Of a DNA stretch of 64,000 bases, positions 8,692 to 16,870 are shown in pieces. Numbering within the stretch: position 1 is the first letter of the stretch; each line of letters starts with the position of its first letter. A model generated the notes under the pieces. It made no database searches, had not been told where the DNA came from, and was given only the letters and a program-made list of their open reading frames with translations. The position numbers were made by a program, and so were the translations under genes. This DNA comes from Benthicola sp964195715 (GTDB lineage Bacteria; Gemmatimonadota; Gemmatimonadetes; Palauibacterales; Palauibacteraceae), in contig CAXMRU010000280.1 of NCBI GenBank assembly GCA_964195715.1, positions 1 through 64,000 of the forward strand, read 5' to 3'.

Positions 8692-8704
8692 CGTACCGGG
8701 TACG
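8692..8704. promoter_or_regulatory. perfect palindrome between atpZ and moxR
   Basis: CGTACC-G-GGTACG is a perfect 6+1+6 inverted repeat in the divergent region between the ATP synthase operon and moxR. A TTGACG that could act as a -35 box for moxR lies just upstream at 8683. It may be an operator, but a single short palindrome is weak evidence. Confidence 0.25.
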
Positions 8705-8756
8705 ATCTAGCCTCCGTCCAGCGGGACGAGAGGGAGCGCACCGGAGGCGAACGCGG

Positions 8757-9776
8757 ATGACTGGCAGTGGGGGGATGGGGATCGTGGCGAGCGGGAACGA
8801 CATCGAGTTGCTGCAGGACCTGGCGAGCGCCAGGCAGGACCTGGAGCGCCAGGTAGCGCGGCGCATCGTGGGACAGACGGAGATCATCGAGAAGCTGCTG
8901 ATCGCCTTGTTGGCCGGCGGCCACGCGCTTGTCGTGGGAGTTCCCGGCCTGGCTAAGACCACCTTGATCTCTACTCTCGCCGAGACGCTCAATCTCCGGT
9001 TCAGTCGCATTCAGTTCACTCCGGATCTCATGCCTTCCGACATCACGGGCACCGAGGTGCTCGAGGAGGATCCGGAGACCGGACGCCGGGTGTTCCGGTT
9101 CGTGCGCGGCCCGGTATTCGCCAATGTGATCCTCGCCGACGAGATCAACCGGACGCCTCCCAAGACCCAGGCCGCGCTGTTGCAGGCCATGCAGGAGCTG
9201 TCGGTAACGGTGGGAACCGAAACATTCACCCTCGAGCCACCATTCTTCGTCCTCGCGACCCAGAATCCGATCGAGCATGAGGGCACGTACCCTCTCCCCG
9301 AGGCCCAGCTCGACCGCTTCATGTTCGAGCTGAGGATCACGTACCCCACCTTCGAGGAGGAATGCGAGGTTGCCGCGGTAACGACGTCGGCTGCTTCCCG
9401 GGCGATCGAGACCGTGATCGACGGCGAGCGGCTCCGGCAGTTCCAGGCGCTGGTACGGAGAGTGCCGGCCCCACCATCGATCGTGGACTACGCCGTGCGG
9501 CTCGCCCGCAGCACCCGGCCTGACGACCCTGACGCTCCAGCGTTCGTTCGCGAAATGATCGCCTGGGGCGCCGGTCCCAGGGCCTCGCAGTACCTGGTGC
9601 TGGGCTGCAAGGCCAGGGCGGCACTGCAGGGACGACCCGTGCCAAGCCTGGAGGATGTGCAGGCGATCGCTCCCGACGTGCTCCGCCACCGGATCGTCCC
9701 CGGTTTCGAGGCGGAAGCCGCCGGGCGTACTCGGGACGACCTCGTCGAGGACCTGATCGCGTCGGTCAAGAGGTGA
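8757..9776 (+). CDS. MoxR-family AAA+ ATPase
   Basis: 339 aa, typical length. P-loop GVPGLAKT at residues 61-68, Walker B ILADEINR, then PPKTQAALLQAMQE, which is diagnostic for MoxR. ATQNPIEHEGTYPLPEAQLDRF is the sensor 1 region. The C-terminal lid has the MoxR His-Arg segment DVLRHRIVPGF. These ATPases act as chaperones that load cofactors or mature partner proteins, often with von Willebrand A-domain proteins. No such partner is encoded next to it, so its client is unknown. Good GGAGG 9 nt before the ATG. Confidence 0.92.
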   Translation: MTGSGGMGIVASGNDIELLQDLASARQDLERQVARRIVGQTEIIEKLLIALLAGGHALVVGVPGLAKTTLISTLAETLNLRFSRIQFTPDLMPSDITGTEVLEEDPETGRRVFRFVRGPVFANVILADEINRTPPKTQAALLQAMQELSVTVGTETFTLEPPFFVLATQNPIEHEGTYPLPEAQLDRFMFELRITYPTFEEECEVAAVTTSAASRAIETVIDGERLRQFQALVRRVPAPPSIVDYAVRLARSTRPDDPDAPAFVREMIAWGAGPRASQYLVLGCKARAALQGRPVPSLEDVQAIAPDVLRHRIVPGFEAEAAGRTRDDLVEDLIASVKR

Positions 9777-9858
9777 GTGAGATGGAAGACCATCCTCCGT
9801 CACCTTCCCGTCGCCTGGCGCATGCGCAGCGCCCATCGGCCCGCGGGCGGAGGGCCGC

Positions 9859-11109
9859 GTGACTCTGCTGATCGTGGTCCTCGCCGTTCTCGTGGCCCTG
9901 TCGGGCTTCTTTTCCGGCGGAGAGATCGCCTTCTATTCGGTCCCGGACACACGTGCCGATGCGCTGGCCGAACAGGGACGGCGCGGAGCAAAGGCCCTCG
10001 TGCGGCTGAAGTCGAGTCCGGATCGCCTGCTGATCACGATCCTGATCGGCAACAACGTCGCGAACATCGGAGCCGCCTCGGTCGCCACGTACGCGGCGAT
10101 TCAGGCGTTCGGGTCGGCGGGCGTCGGAATCGCGACAGGTGGAATGACACTCCTCGTGCTGTTCTTCGGCGAGATCGTGCCCAAGAGCTTCGCGGCGGCA
10201 AACGCCGAAAGAATTTCGCTCGCGATCGCGCCGCTCTTCCTGGGTCTCTCGAAGGCCCTGACCGTGCTGGTGGTTCCGCTGGAAGCCCTAACCCGAGCCG
10301 TGCTGCCCTCGAGTGAGAGAATGATTCCCACCGTCACGGAAGCCGAGATCCGGACGCTCACGGAGATCGGACACGAGGCGGGAGAAATCGACTCGCACGA
10401 GCGCCAGATCATCCAGCAAGCTTTCGCGCTGGACACGACGCAGGCATGGGAGGTCATGACGCCGCGGGTAGGCATTTTCGCGTGGCGGGCCGATCGCAGC
10501 CTGGAGGACATCGCGCCCGAGTTGCAGACGGTCCGATTCAGCCGGATCCCGGTGTACGGGAAATCGCTGGACGAGATTACCGGAATCCTCTACGTGCGCG
10601 ACGCCTACCAGGCCCTGCTGTCGGGGCAGCGCGACGTCCAGCTAGGACGGCTGGCGCGCGAGGCCATGTTCGTTCCCGCGACAGTGGTGCTCAGCCAGCT
10701 CCTGGCCGAATTCCAGGCGCGGCGGATCCACGCGGGCATCGTGGTCGACGAGCACGGAGGAACGGACGGCCTGATTACGCTCGAGGACATCCTCGAGGAG
10801 CTTGTCGGCGAGATCGTGGATGAGACGGACATTCCAGCTGAGCCATTCACGCGAGTAGGGCGCGATTCCATAGTCGTCGAGGGAGGCGTGGACCTGCGCG
10901 AGATCAACCACTTCTTCAATTGCACCCTACCGGTATTCGAGCACCGGTCTCTGAATGGTTACCTGCTGCAGGTATTCGGTCGGGTTCCGGACCCGCATGA
11001 GACGGTCGAGGCAGACGGATTGCGGATCGAGGTCATCAGCTCCACCGATACTCAGGTGATGCGGGCTCGCATCACCCGGGATTCCGGCGATCGGCCAGCG
11101 ATCGGCTAG
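9859..11109 (+). CDS. CorC/HlyC-type membrane protein (CNNM domain, CBS pair)
   Basis: 416 aa, GTG start behind CGGAGGG. Order: DUF21/CNNM membrane domain with about four helices in residues 1-170 (FFSGGEIAFYSV, LIGNNVANIGAASVATYAAI, FFGEIVPKSFA); paired CBS domains in about 190-315 (VMTPRVGIFAWRA, GIVVDEHGGTDGLITLEDIL); and a C-terminal CorC/HlyC domain. Members are linked to magnesium or cobalt efflux; the old haemolysin label is misleading. The TAG stop is also the first three bases of the palindromic repeat at 11107-11154. A 26-codon frame at 9782-9862 overlaps its start as GTGA. Confidence 0.88.
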   Translation: MTLLIVVLAVLVALSGFFSGGEIAFYSVPDTRADALAEQGRRGAKALVRLKSSPDRLLITILIGNNVANIGAASVATYAAIQAFGSAGVGIATGGMTLLVLFFGEIVPKSFAAANAERISLAIAPLFLGLSKALTVLVVPLEALTRAVLPSSERMIPTVTEAEIRTLTEIGHEAGEIDSHERQIIQQAFALDTTQAWEVMTPRVGIFAWRADRSLEDIAPELQTVRFSRIPVYGKSLDEITGILYVRDAYQALLSGQRDVQLGRLAREAMFVPATVVLSQLLAEFQARRIHAGIVVDEHGGTDGLITLEDILEELVGEIVDETDIPAEPFTRVGRDSIVVEGGVDLREINHFFNCTLPVFEHRSLNGYLLQVFGRVPDPHETVEADGLRIEVISSTDTQVMRARITRDSGDRPAIG

Positions 11110-11154
11110 AAGCCTGTCCGAGTAATGGGGTACGGCCGCGCGGACAGGCTCCTA
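11107..11154. repeat. 48-bp palindromic element supplying the stops of two convergent genes
   Basis: Left end TAGAAGCCTGTCCG and right end, read in reverse, TAGGAGCCTGTCCG differ at one base and enclose 20 nt. The left TAG is the stop of the CorC/HlyC gene; the right CTA is the stop of the prepilin peptidase gene. The hairpin could work as a bidirectional terminator. Related half-copies occur at 37908 and 58062. Both ends are bounded by TA. Confidence 0.75.
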
Positions 11155-11931
11155 GACCGTGCCGAACGCCACCTGGCTGTACCACTCCACGAGCGATTGT
11201 CCGAACAGAAAGGCGATCGCGGCGCCGAGCCCGAGAAAGACGCCGAACGGCACTTCTCTCTTGGTCTTCAGGCTCAGGGGAGCGAACACGAGGGTCCCGG
11301 CCAGCGCGCCGATGAAGACCGTGAGCATGGCCCCCGCGGGTCCGAGGAACGCGCCCACCATGGCCATCATCTTGATGTCCCCTCCCCCCATCGCCGGTTT
11401 CTTGAACACCCATTCGCCCAGCAGGCCCACGGCCAGCAGCACGCCGAATCCGAGCGCGGCACCGATCACGGACGTGAGGAACGACGGCGGCCCCGGAAGC
11501 AGTGACAACGCCAGACCGGCGCCCAGTCCGCCTATGCTCAGGGCATCCGGAATCAGATAGTGCCTGGCGTCGATCAGGGAGATCGTAAGGAGGAGACTGA
11601 ACAGGATCGAGCCCTGCAGGGCTCGCCAGGTCGGCCCGTACATGAGTGCCATTCCGATCCAGATCGCTGCCGTGACGAGTTCCACGGCAGGATATTGGAA
11701 GGAGATGGACGTCCGGCACTTCCGGCACTTGCCGCGCAGTAGAATCCAGCTGAGAAGGGGCACGTTGTCATACCACGCGATCTGCCCACTGCATTCCGGG
11801 CACCGCGAGCGGGGTCGAATCAGACTCTCACCCTTCGGCAGGCGGGTCACGCACACGTTCATGAACGACCCGACCGAAGCCCCGAGGACTCCGGCGTAGA
11901 TCAGGAACACGATCTGAACGGTGTGGGGCAT
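11152..11931 (-). CDS. pilD: type IV prepilin peptidase / N-methyltransferase
   Basis: 259 aa, aspartyl protease family A24. Two Cys pairs of the cytoplasmic zinc-binding loop (CPEC and CRKC, about residues 44-71) are present. The two catalytic Asp are in SLIDARHYLIPD and GGGDIKMM. About seven membrane helices. It cleaves prepilin leaders after Gly and methylates the new N-terminus, so it should process PilA and the two pseudopilins near 43 kb. It lies 40 kb from the pilus cluster, next to an rRNA methyltransferase gene (adjacent, no spacer). Confidence 0.95.
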   Translation of the reverse strand: MPHTVQIVFLIYAGVLGASVGSFMNVCVTRLPKGESLIRPRSRCPECSGQIAWYDNVPLLSWILLRGKCRKCRTSISFQYPAVELVTAAIWIGMALMYGPTWRALQGSILFSLLLTISLIDARHYLIPDALSIGGLGAGLALSLLPGPPSFLTSVIGAALGFGVLLAVGLLGEWVFKKPAMGGGDIKMMAMVGAFLGPAGAMLTVFIGALAGTLVFAPLSLKTKREVPFGVFLGLGAAIAFLFGQSLVEWYSQVAFGTV

Positions 11932-12696
11932 TCAGCCTCCGAACAGGCGGTCCATGAGAATGGCTCCTGCGAGCGCCGCGTTGAGAGACTCTGCATCGCC
12001 CCGCATCGGAATCGCAACGATCCGGTCGGCAGCCGTCCGAATCGTTCCGGATACGCCCCTGCTCTCGTTCCCCAGTACGAGCGCCAAGCCATCGGGTCGC
12101 GTCGCGCCGCGCTCAAGGAGATCCCCGTCCGCCGCGCTCGCCCATACGGCACACCCGATCGTCCGCAGGTGAGCCACCGCCTCGTCCCACGCCACAGCGA
12201 GGACGGGAAGGCGGATGGAGGAACCCGCGGCCGCGCGAACGACCTTCGGGCTCCATGGATCCGCGGTCCCCGGCAGGGCCACGACTCCGGACGCTCCCAG
12301 GGCTTCCGCCGCACGGATCAACGTCCCGACGTTACCCGGATCCTGCATGGCATCCAGGACGAGGATGTCCGGTGTCCGGAAGTCCGACCAGCTCCACTGC
12401 GGGATCGGCGCGACCGCGATCCACCCCTGCGGCGTCACGGTATCCGCGTGCCGTCGCAGCTCGGAGTCGCTCACGAGCTCGTGCGGGATGCCGGCTGCCA
12501 TGATGCCTTCGAGCAACTCCCGGCCGTCTGGCTCCGCTTCCGCCGCCTCGGTATATAACACGAGCGTCACCGGGCGCTCTGTCCTCAGGAGCTCCTCCAG
12601 GACACGGGGACCCTCGACGAGAAACTCTCCCCGGGCACTCCGCTCCTTGCGCCGGTGCAGCGCACGAAAGTGCTTGCTCTGACTCAGGCTGGGCAT
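11932..12696 (-). CDS. SpoU (TrmH/RlmB) family RNA 2'-O-methyltransferase
   Basis: 254 aa. N-terminal L30e-like substrate-binding domain (SKHFRALHRRKERSARGEFLVEG region), then the SPOUT methyltransferase core. Motif 1 is LDAMQDPGNVGTLIRAAEA, motif 2 is LVLGNESRGV, motif 3 is IPMRGDAESLNAALAGAIL. The trefoil knot binds S-adenosylmethionine. The target is likely a ribose in 23S rRNA or a tRNA, which the sequence alone does not decide. Stop is directly followed by the pilD start. Confidence 0.9.
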   Translation of the reverse strand: MPSLSQSKHFRALHRRKERSARGEFLVEGPRVLEELLRTERPVTLVLYTEAAEAEPDGRELLEGIMAAGIPHELVSDSELRRHADTVTPQGWIAVAPIPQWSWSDFRTPDILVLDAMQDPGNVGTLIRAAEALGASGVVALPGTADPWSPKVVRAAAGSSIRLPVLAVAWDEAVAHLRTIGCAVWASAADGDLLERGATRPDGLALVLGNESRGVSGTIRTAADRIVAIPMRGDAESLNAALAGAILMDRLFGG

Positions 12697-12759
12697 GGCC
12701 AGTCAATGTGACCCTGACGCCGCCGCGGGGAAAGCGGCGGCGGGAAGTCGAACATCACC

Positions 12760-13566
12760 GTGAAAGCAGTGGTATCAACGAGGCCTCCGGTCGCCCTCAC
12801 GATAGCGGGAAGCGATTCGGGAGGCGGTGCGGGCATCCAGGCCGACCTGAAGACGTTCCATGCGTTCGGCGTGTTCGGCACGTCAGCAGTCACGGCAGTC
12901 ACGGTTCAGAACACTGTCGGTGTCACCGGCGTGCAGACGATCGATCCAGACGTCGTTGCCGCACAGATTCACTCCGTCATGCAAGACCTGGCGCCCACCG
13001 CCTGCAAGTCGGGCATGCTCGCGGACGCTCCCATCATCCACGCGGTTGCAGACGCGCTGTCGGACTGTCGAATTGAACGTTACGTGCTGGACCCTGTGAT
13101 GGTCGCCGCCAGCGGCGACCCGCTTCTTGACCCTGACGCGGTAGACTCCCTCCGGACGGAGCTTGTTCCGCTGGCCGCGCTCGTCACACCCAATCTCGAT
13201 GAGGCCTCGATTCTCACCGGCCTGCAGGTGGCCTCGGAGACGGACATGCGGCGGGCCGCCGAGCACCTCGTGAACGCAGGCAGTCGGGCGGTGCTGATCA
13301 AGGGAGGGCACCTCGAGGCGGATGAGATTGTCGACGTGCTGTACGACGGAACCGAATGGCTCGAGTGGAGGGCCACCAAGCTGCCGGTCGGCAACGCGCA
13401 CGGGACGGGGTGCACGCTGTCCGCGGCGATCGCGGCCGGGCTGGCCCTCGGGTACCCGCTCAACGTAGCCGTGGACAGGGGCCTCGCGTACACGCGGCGT
13501 GCGATCGCCACGGCACCCGGCCTCGGGGCGGGAAGCACGCCGCTCAACCACTGGGTCGAAACCTAG
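12760..13566 (+). CDS. thiD: hydroxymethylpyrimidine/phosphomethylpyrimidine kinase
   Basis: 268 aa, GTG start. Ribokinase-fold enzyme of thiamine synthesis that makes HMP-P and HMP-PP. TIAGSDSGGGAGIQADLKTF at residues 14-33 is the family hallmark; KSGMLAD, DPVMVAASGDPLL and the C-terminal anion-hole motif NAHGTGCTLSAAIA with the catalytic Asp/Cys region follow. It is transcribed away from the SpoU gene across 63 bp and no other thiamine gene is nearby. Its TAG stop overlaps the TAG stop of the convergent phosphorylase gene in a single CTAG. Confidence 0.95.
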   Translation: MKAVVSTRPPVALTIAGSDSGGGAGIQADLKTFHAFGVFGTSAVTAVTVQNTVGVTGVQTIDPDVVAAQIHSVMQDLAPTACKSGMLADAPIIHAVADALSDCRIERYVLDPVMVAASGDPLLDPDAVDSLRTELVPLAALVTPNLDEASILTGLQVASETDMRRAAEHLVNAGSRAVLIKGGHLEADEIVDVLYDGTEWLEWRATKLPVGNAHGTGCTLSAAIAAGLALGYPLNVAVDRGLAYTRRAIATAPGLGAGSTPLNHWVET

Positions 13567-14414
13567 AGGGCTGGACCGATCCGGCCGATCACAGATCGCA
13601 CGAGGGCTCGGAAACGCCCTCCCACCCGCTCGGTGGTCTCCATCACATCGCGGTGCGACAGGGGTTCCGCTCTGATACCGGCGCCGTAGTTGGTGAGGCA
13701 GCTTACACCGAAGCAGCGCACCCCGATGGCGCGGGCCGTGATGACCTCCAGCACGGTCGACATGCCCACGGCGTCCGCTCCCAATCGTGCCAGCATCCGC
13801 ACTTCAGCGGGTGTTTCGTAACTCGGGCCCAGGAGTCCCGCGTATACGCCCTCTTTCAGCGGTATGCCCTCGTCGAGCGCCGTCTCCCTCACGACCCTGC
13901 GCAGATCCGCATCGTAAGCGTCGCTCATGTCCGGAAATCTCTCGTCGCCCACGACCACCGGTCCCACGAGCGGGTTCATTCCCGTCAAGTTCAGGTGGTC
14001 GGAGATGAGCATGAGGTCTCCGGGCCGGAAACCCCGGTTGACTGTACCGGCCGCGTTGCTGACGAATAGAGCCTTGATGCCGAGGGCCGCCAGCACCCGC
14101 ACCGGCAGCGTGGCCTCTCCCGCCCCGTGGCCTTCGTACAGGTGGGAGCGTCCCTTTAGAACCACCGTGGGAACGCCTTCCAGAAGACCGGCGACCAGAG
14201 TGCCCGAATGACCCTCCACACCGACCGGCAGCCAGTGCGGAAGCTCCTCGTAAGGAACGCGCACCGCGTCCTCGAAGGCATCGCCGAGAGAGCCGAGCCC
14301 CGATCCGAGCACCAGCCCGACGGCGGGATGAAGGTCTCCCACGCGATCGCGGATCGCCGCCGCCGCCTCCCGCGCCCGGACGGCCAGGTCCGCGGCACCG
14401 TCCGCGGCACTCAC
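13563..14414 (-). CDS. purine nucleoside phosphorylase
   Basis: 283 aa from a GTG at 14414, which overlaps the nupC stop as GTGA. Phosphorolysis of purine nucleosides, trimeric PNP family. LVLGSGLGSLGD binds phosphate; GRSHLYEGH, FVSNAAGTVN, GPSYETPAEVRML and GVSCLTNYGAG are family blocks, with the base-binding Asn in the last. The frame stays open about 114 codons further upstream inside nupC, but those codons are an out-of-frame shadow. Coupling with a nucleoside transporter supports a salvage role. Confidence 0.94.
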   Translation of the reverse strand: MSAADGAADLAVRAREAAAAIRDRVGDLHPAVGLVLGSGLGSLGDAFEDAVRVPYEELPHWLPVGVEGHSGTLVAGLLEGVPTVVLKGRSHLYEGHGAGEATLPVRVLAALGIKALFVSNAAGTVNRGFRPGDLMLISDHLNLTGMNPLVGPVVVGDERFPDMSDAYDADLRRVVRETALDEGIPLKEGVYAGLLGPSYETPAEVRMLARLGADAVGMSTVLEVITARAIGVRCFGVSCLTNYGAGIRAEPLSHRDVMETTERVGGRFRALVRSVIGRIGPAL

Positions 14415-15805
14415 GCCAGGACCCCGGCAAGCATTGCCGTCATCCAGGTTGCGACCGTTCCGCCGAGCATGGCCCGCAGTCCCAGGCGAGACAGATCGTG
14501 TCGGCGTTCCGGCGCTATCCCACCGATGCCGCCGATCTGAATCGCGATAGAGGAAAAGTTGGCGAACCCGGTAAGAGCGTACGTGGCGATGATCACCGAT
14601 TTCGGAGACAGCGTCGATCCACCGGCAATCCCGTCCGCCAGCATCTGGAAGGCCACGAATTCGTTGGCGACCATCTTCACGCCGAACAGGGTTCCGATCT
14701 CGGAGGCGTCGGCCATCGGCACGCCGATCAGCCAGGCGATCGGAGCGAACGCCCACCCGAGAAGCCGCTCGAGAGTGATCCCCTCGATGTTGACCAGCCC
14801 GAGGCTCCAGCCCAGAAGTCCGTTGAACAAGGCGATCAGCGCCAGAAACGCGATGAGCATGGCACCGACGTTCAGCGCGAGGCGCATACCATCCGAAGCA
14901 CCGCCTGCCGCGGCATCGATCACGTTGACCGAGTCCTGCTCGATGTCGAAGTCGAGGCTGTCACGCGTCTCCGGCTCCTCGGTCTCCGGCATCAGCATCT
15001 TGCTCACGACGATACTGGCCGGAGCCGCCATGATGCTGGCCGCGAGCAGGTGTCCCGCGATCAACGGGAAGTAACCGGCGAGCATGGCCACGTAGGCCGC
15101 CATTACGCCGCCCGCCACGGTGGCGAACCCTCCCGTCATCACCGTGTTGAGCTCGGACATCGTCATGTTCTTGACGAAGGGCTTGATCAGGAGCGGGGCC
15201 TCCGTCTGCCCCACGAAGATGTTGCCGGCTGCCGACGTCGTCTCTGCTCCGCTCGTCTTCAGGGTCCGCTGCATCACCCAGGCGACGACCTTCACGATCC
15301 GCTGCATCACGCCCAGATAGTAAAGGACCGTCATCAGGGCGGAGAAGAAGATGATCGTCGGCAGCACCGCAAAGGCGAAATTGCTCGCGATCTCGACGAC
15401 CCCATCGCCCCCTGTGACCGGTGTGGAATAGTCGACCAGAGAGCCGAAGACGAAACGCGCCCCCGCCATCGTATAGCTGATCAGGGCGATGAACACGTCG
15501 TTCACGACGCTGAAGAAACCCCGCCCCCACGTGGTCTTGAGGATGAGAAGAGCAAAGATGATCTGCAGCCCGAGGCCCTTCGCCACGAGACTCCAGTCGA
15601 TCGATTTCCGTTTCGGCGAGAACCTCCACAGGACGAACAGGATTACGGTGAGCGCGAGCAGTCCGCGACCCAGCCGGAACAGGAACGGCTCATCGATCGC
15701 CCCTGTCTGCACGAGCGTTGACCCACCCTCCTGGAGAGCCCATGCCGCCGTCGGCGTCAGGACCAGCGCAAGGATGCCCGGCAGTACCCGTTTCCAGCCT
15801 ACCAT
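14411..15805 (-). CDS. nupC: concentrative nucleoside transporter (CNT/NupC family)
   Basis: 464 aa from the ATG at 15805 (AAGGTGG 6 nt before it); a GTG at 15814 is an alternative. Sodium- or proton-driven nucleoside uptake across the inner membrane. The family core is visible: GNIFVGQTEAPLLIKPFV and MTGGFATVAGGVMAAYVAML, then NEFVAFQ and TYALTGFANFSSIAIQIGG. About nine membrane helices plus an N-terminal hydrophobic segment that looks like a signal peptide (ALVLTPTAAWA), unusual for this family. It overlaps the rhomboid gene end and the phosphorylase start, so the three form one operon. Confidence 0.93.
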   Translation of the reverse strand: MVGWKRVLPGILALVLTPTAAWALQEGGSTLVQTGAIDEPFLFRLGRGLLALTVILFVLWRFSPKRKSIDWSLVAKGLGLQIIFALLILKTTWGRGFFSVVNDVFIALISYTMAGARFVFGSLVDYSTPVTGGDGVVEIASNFAFAVLPTIIFFSALMTVLYYLGVMQRIVKVVAWVMQRTLKTSGAETTSAAGNIFVGQTEAPLLIKPFVKNMTMSELNTVMTGGFATVAGGVMAAYVAMLAGYFPLIAGHLLAASIMAAPASIVVSKMLMPETEEPETRDSLDFDIEQDSVNVIDAAAGGASDGMRLALNVGAMLIAFLALIALFNGLLGWSLGLVNIEGITLERLLGWAFAPIAWLIGVPMADASEIGTLFGVKMVANEFVAFQMLADGIAGGSTLSPKSVIIATYALTGFANFSSIAIQIGGIGGIAPERRHDLSRLGLRAMLGGTVATWMTAMLAGVLA

Positions 15806-16566
15806 GGATCCCACCTTCCCATTTCCTCTCGCGTGAGTACGCGGCCGGCGCGTTTGGCTCCAACCAGCTTCCGCTTCTCGAACAGCTTAACCAGAACGGC
15901 TCCCGCAACGAACCCGCCGATGTGGGCCCAGAACGCCACTGTGCCACCCGAACCGCCGAGAGCCATGCTGCCACCCATGACCTGGAGGAAGAACCAGTAG
16001 AGCAACAGAACCCAGGCCGGCAGCGGAATCACCCGAATGATGATGATCAGGATGATCAGCGTCTGGACCCGGACCTTCGGATACAGGACCATGTAGGCCC
16101 CCATGATGCCGCTGATCGCTCCCGACGCTCCGACCGTGGGAATCGCACTGCCTGGATCGGTGAGGATCTGCGCCCCTGTCGCCAATGCTCCCGTCAGCAG
16201 ATAGAAGATCACGTAGCGGATGTGCCCCATCGAGTCTTCGATATTGTTCCCGAATACCCAGAGGAACCACATATTTCCGATCAGGTGCATCCAGCCGCCG
16301 TGCATGAACATCGACGTCAGCACGCTGCCGATTCCCAGTCCCCCGACCCGGCACGAAGCGCCCGGCCCGAGCTCGACCGACGAGCCGGCGGGAATCGCCC
16401 CCGTGATCTCTCCGGGGATGGCTCCGTACTGGCAAAGCGATCCCAGAAACGCCGGATCCGATCCTGCTCCCTGGACAAACAGCCAGACCGCCACGTTCAC
16501 GATGATGATCAGGAACGTGACAAAGGGAACGAGCTCGGTGGGATTCTCATCTCTGAGCGGAAACAT
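15799..16566 (-). CDS. rhomboid-family intramembrane serine protease
   Basis: 255 aa from the ATG at 16566; the frame opens 35 codons earlier, but the internal ATG starts the membrane domain. Catalytic Ser in GASGAISGIMGAY and catalytic His in AHIGGFVAGA, the rhomboid dyad. MFMHGGWMHLIGNMWFLWVF is the conserved helix-2 block with the oxyanion-supporting Asn. An extended loop with two Cys (near CQYGAIPGEI and GASCRVG) follows helix 1. Stop overlaps the start region of nupC. Substrate unknown. Confidence 0.92.
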   Translation of the reverse strand: MFPLRDENPTELVPFVTFLIIIVNVAVWLFVQGAGSDPAFLGSLCQYGAIPGEITGAIPAGSSVELGPGASCRVGGLGIGSVLTSMFMHGGWMHLIGNMWFLWVFGNNIEDSMGHIRYVIFYLLTGALATGAQILTDPGSAIPTVGASGAISGIMGAYMVLYPKVRVQTLIILIIIIRVIPLPAWVLLLYWFFLQVMGGSMALGGSGGTVAFWAHIGGFVAGAVLVKLFEKRKLVGAKRAGRVLTREEMGRWDPW

Positions 16567-16870
16567 GGCCCCACGGTAGGCGCGGGTTTGGGACAGCGCA
16601 ACGAGGCGCTGCGACCACGACGGTCCATACCCGCCATGTTGGCATGGGCCGGGTTCCTGCCGTTCTGACACCCAGGCGGGCGGGCAGTGTCAGAATGTCT
16701 GTAATCTGGCCCCGATCTGGCCGTATTTGACCTCTGAGTCCGGCACATCGTTTGCACCTCCTCCGCCCGACTGACGAAAGCACTGGTCCCCAGGCGGGCC
16801 GGGGCGGGCGTGCCCCCGAGTCAACACTCGACGGGCGTGGCCGTCTGATCAGACAGGAAAGGGAAACGAA
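16567..16870. other. 304-bp divergent intergenic region (rhomboid / dnaK)
   Basis: Holds the regulatory region of two divergent units. I see an inverted repeat (16663-16695), a TTGACC that may be a -35 box for dnaK, and AGGAAAGGG as the dnaK ribosome-binding site. No CIRCE element and no convincing sigma-32 promoter are visible. No gene is supported. Confidence 0.5.
16663..16695. promoter_or_regulatory. 9-bp inverted repeat upstream of dnaK
   Basis: TTCTGACAC and GTGTCAGAA are perfect inverted arms separated by 15 nt of GC-rich sequence. It lies between the rhomboid gene and dnaK, about 175 bp before the dnaK ATG. It could be an operator for a dimeric repressor or a stem-loop in the rhomboid leader. 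Sequence and spacing differ from CIRCE (TTAGCACTC-N9-GAGTGCTAA). Confidence 0.4.

Noticed and set aside
16672..16870. CIRCE element or sigma-32 promoter before dnaK
   Set aside because: The inverted repeat present differs in sequence and spacing from CIRCE, and no CTTGAAA/CCCAT pair at the correct distance was found.
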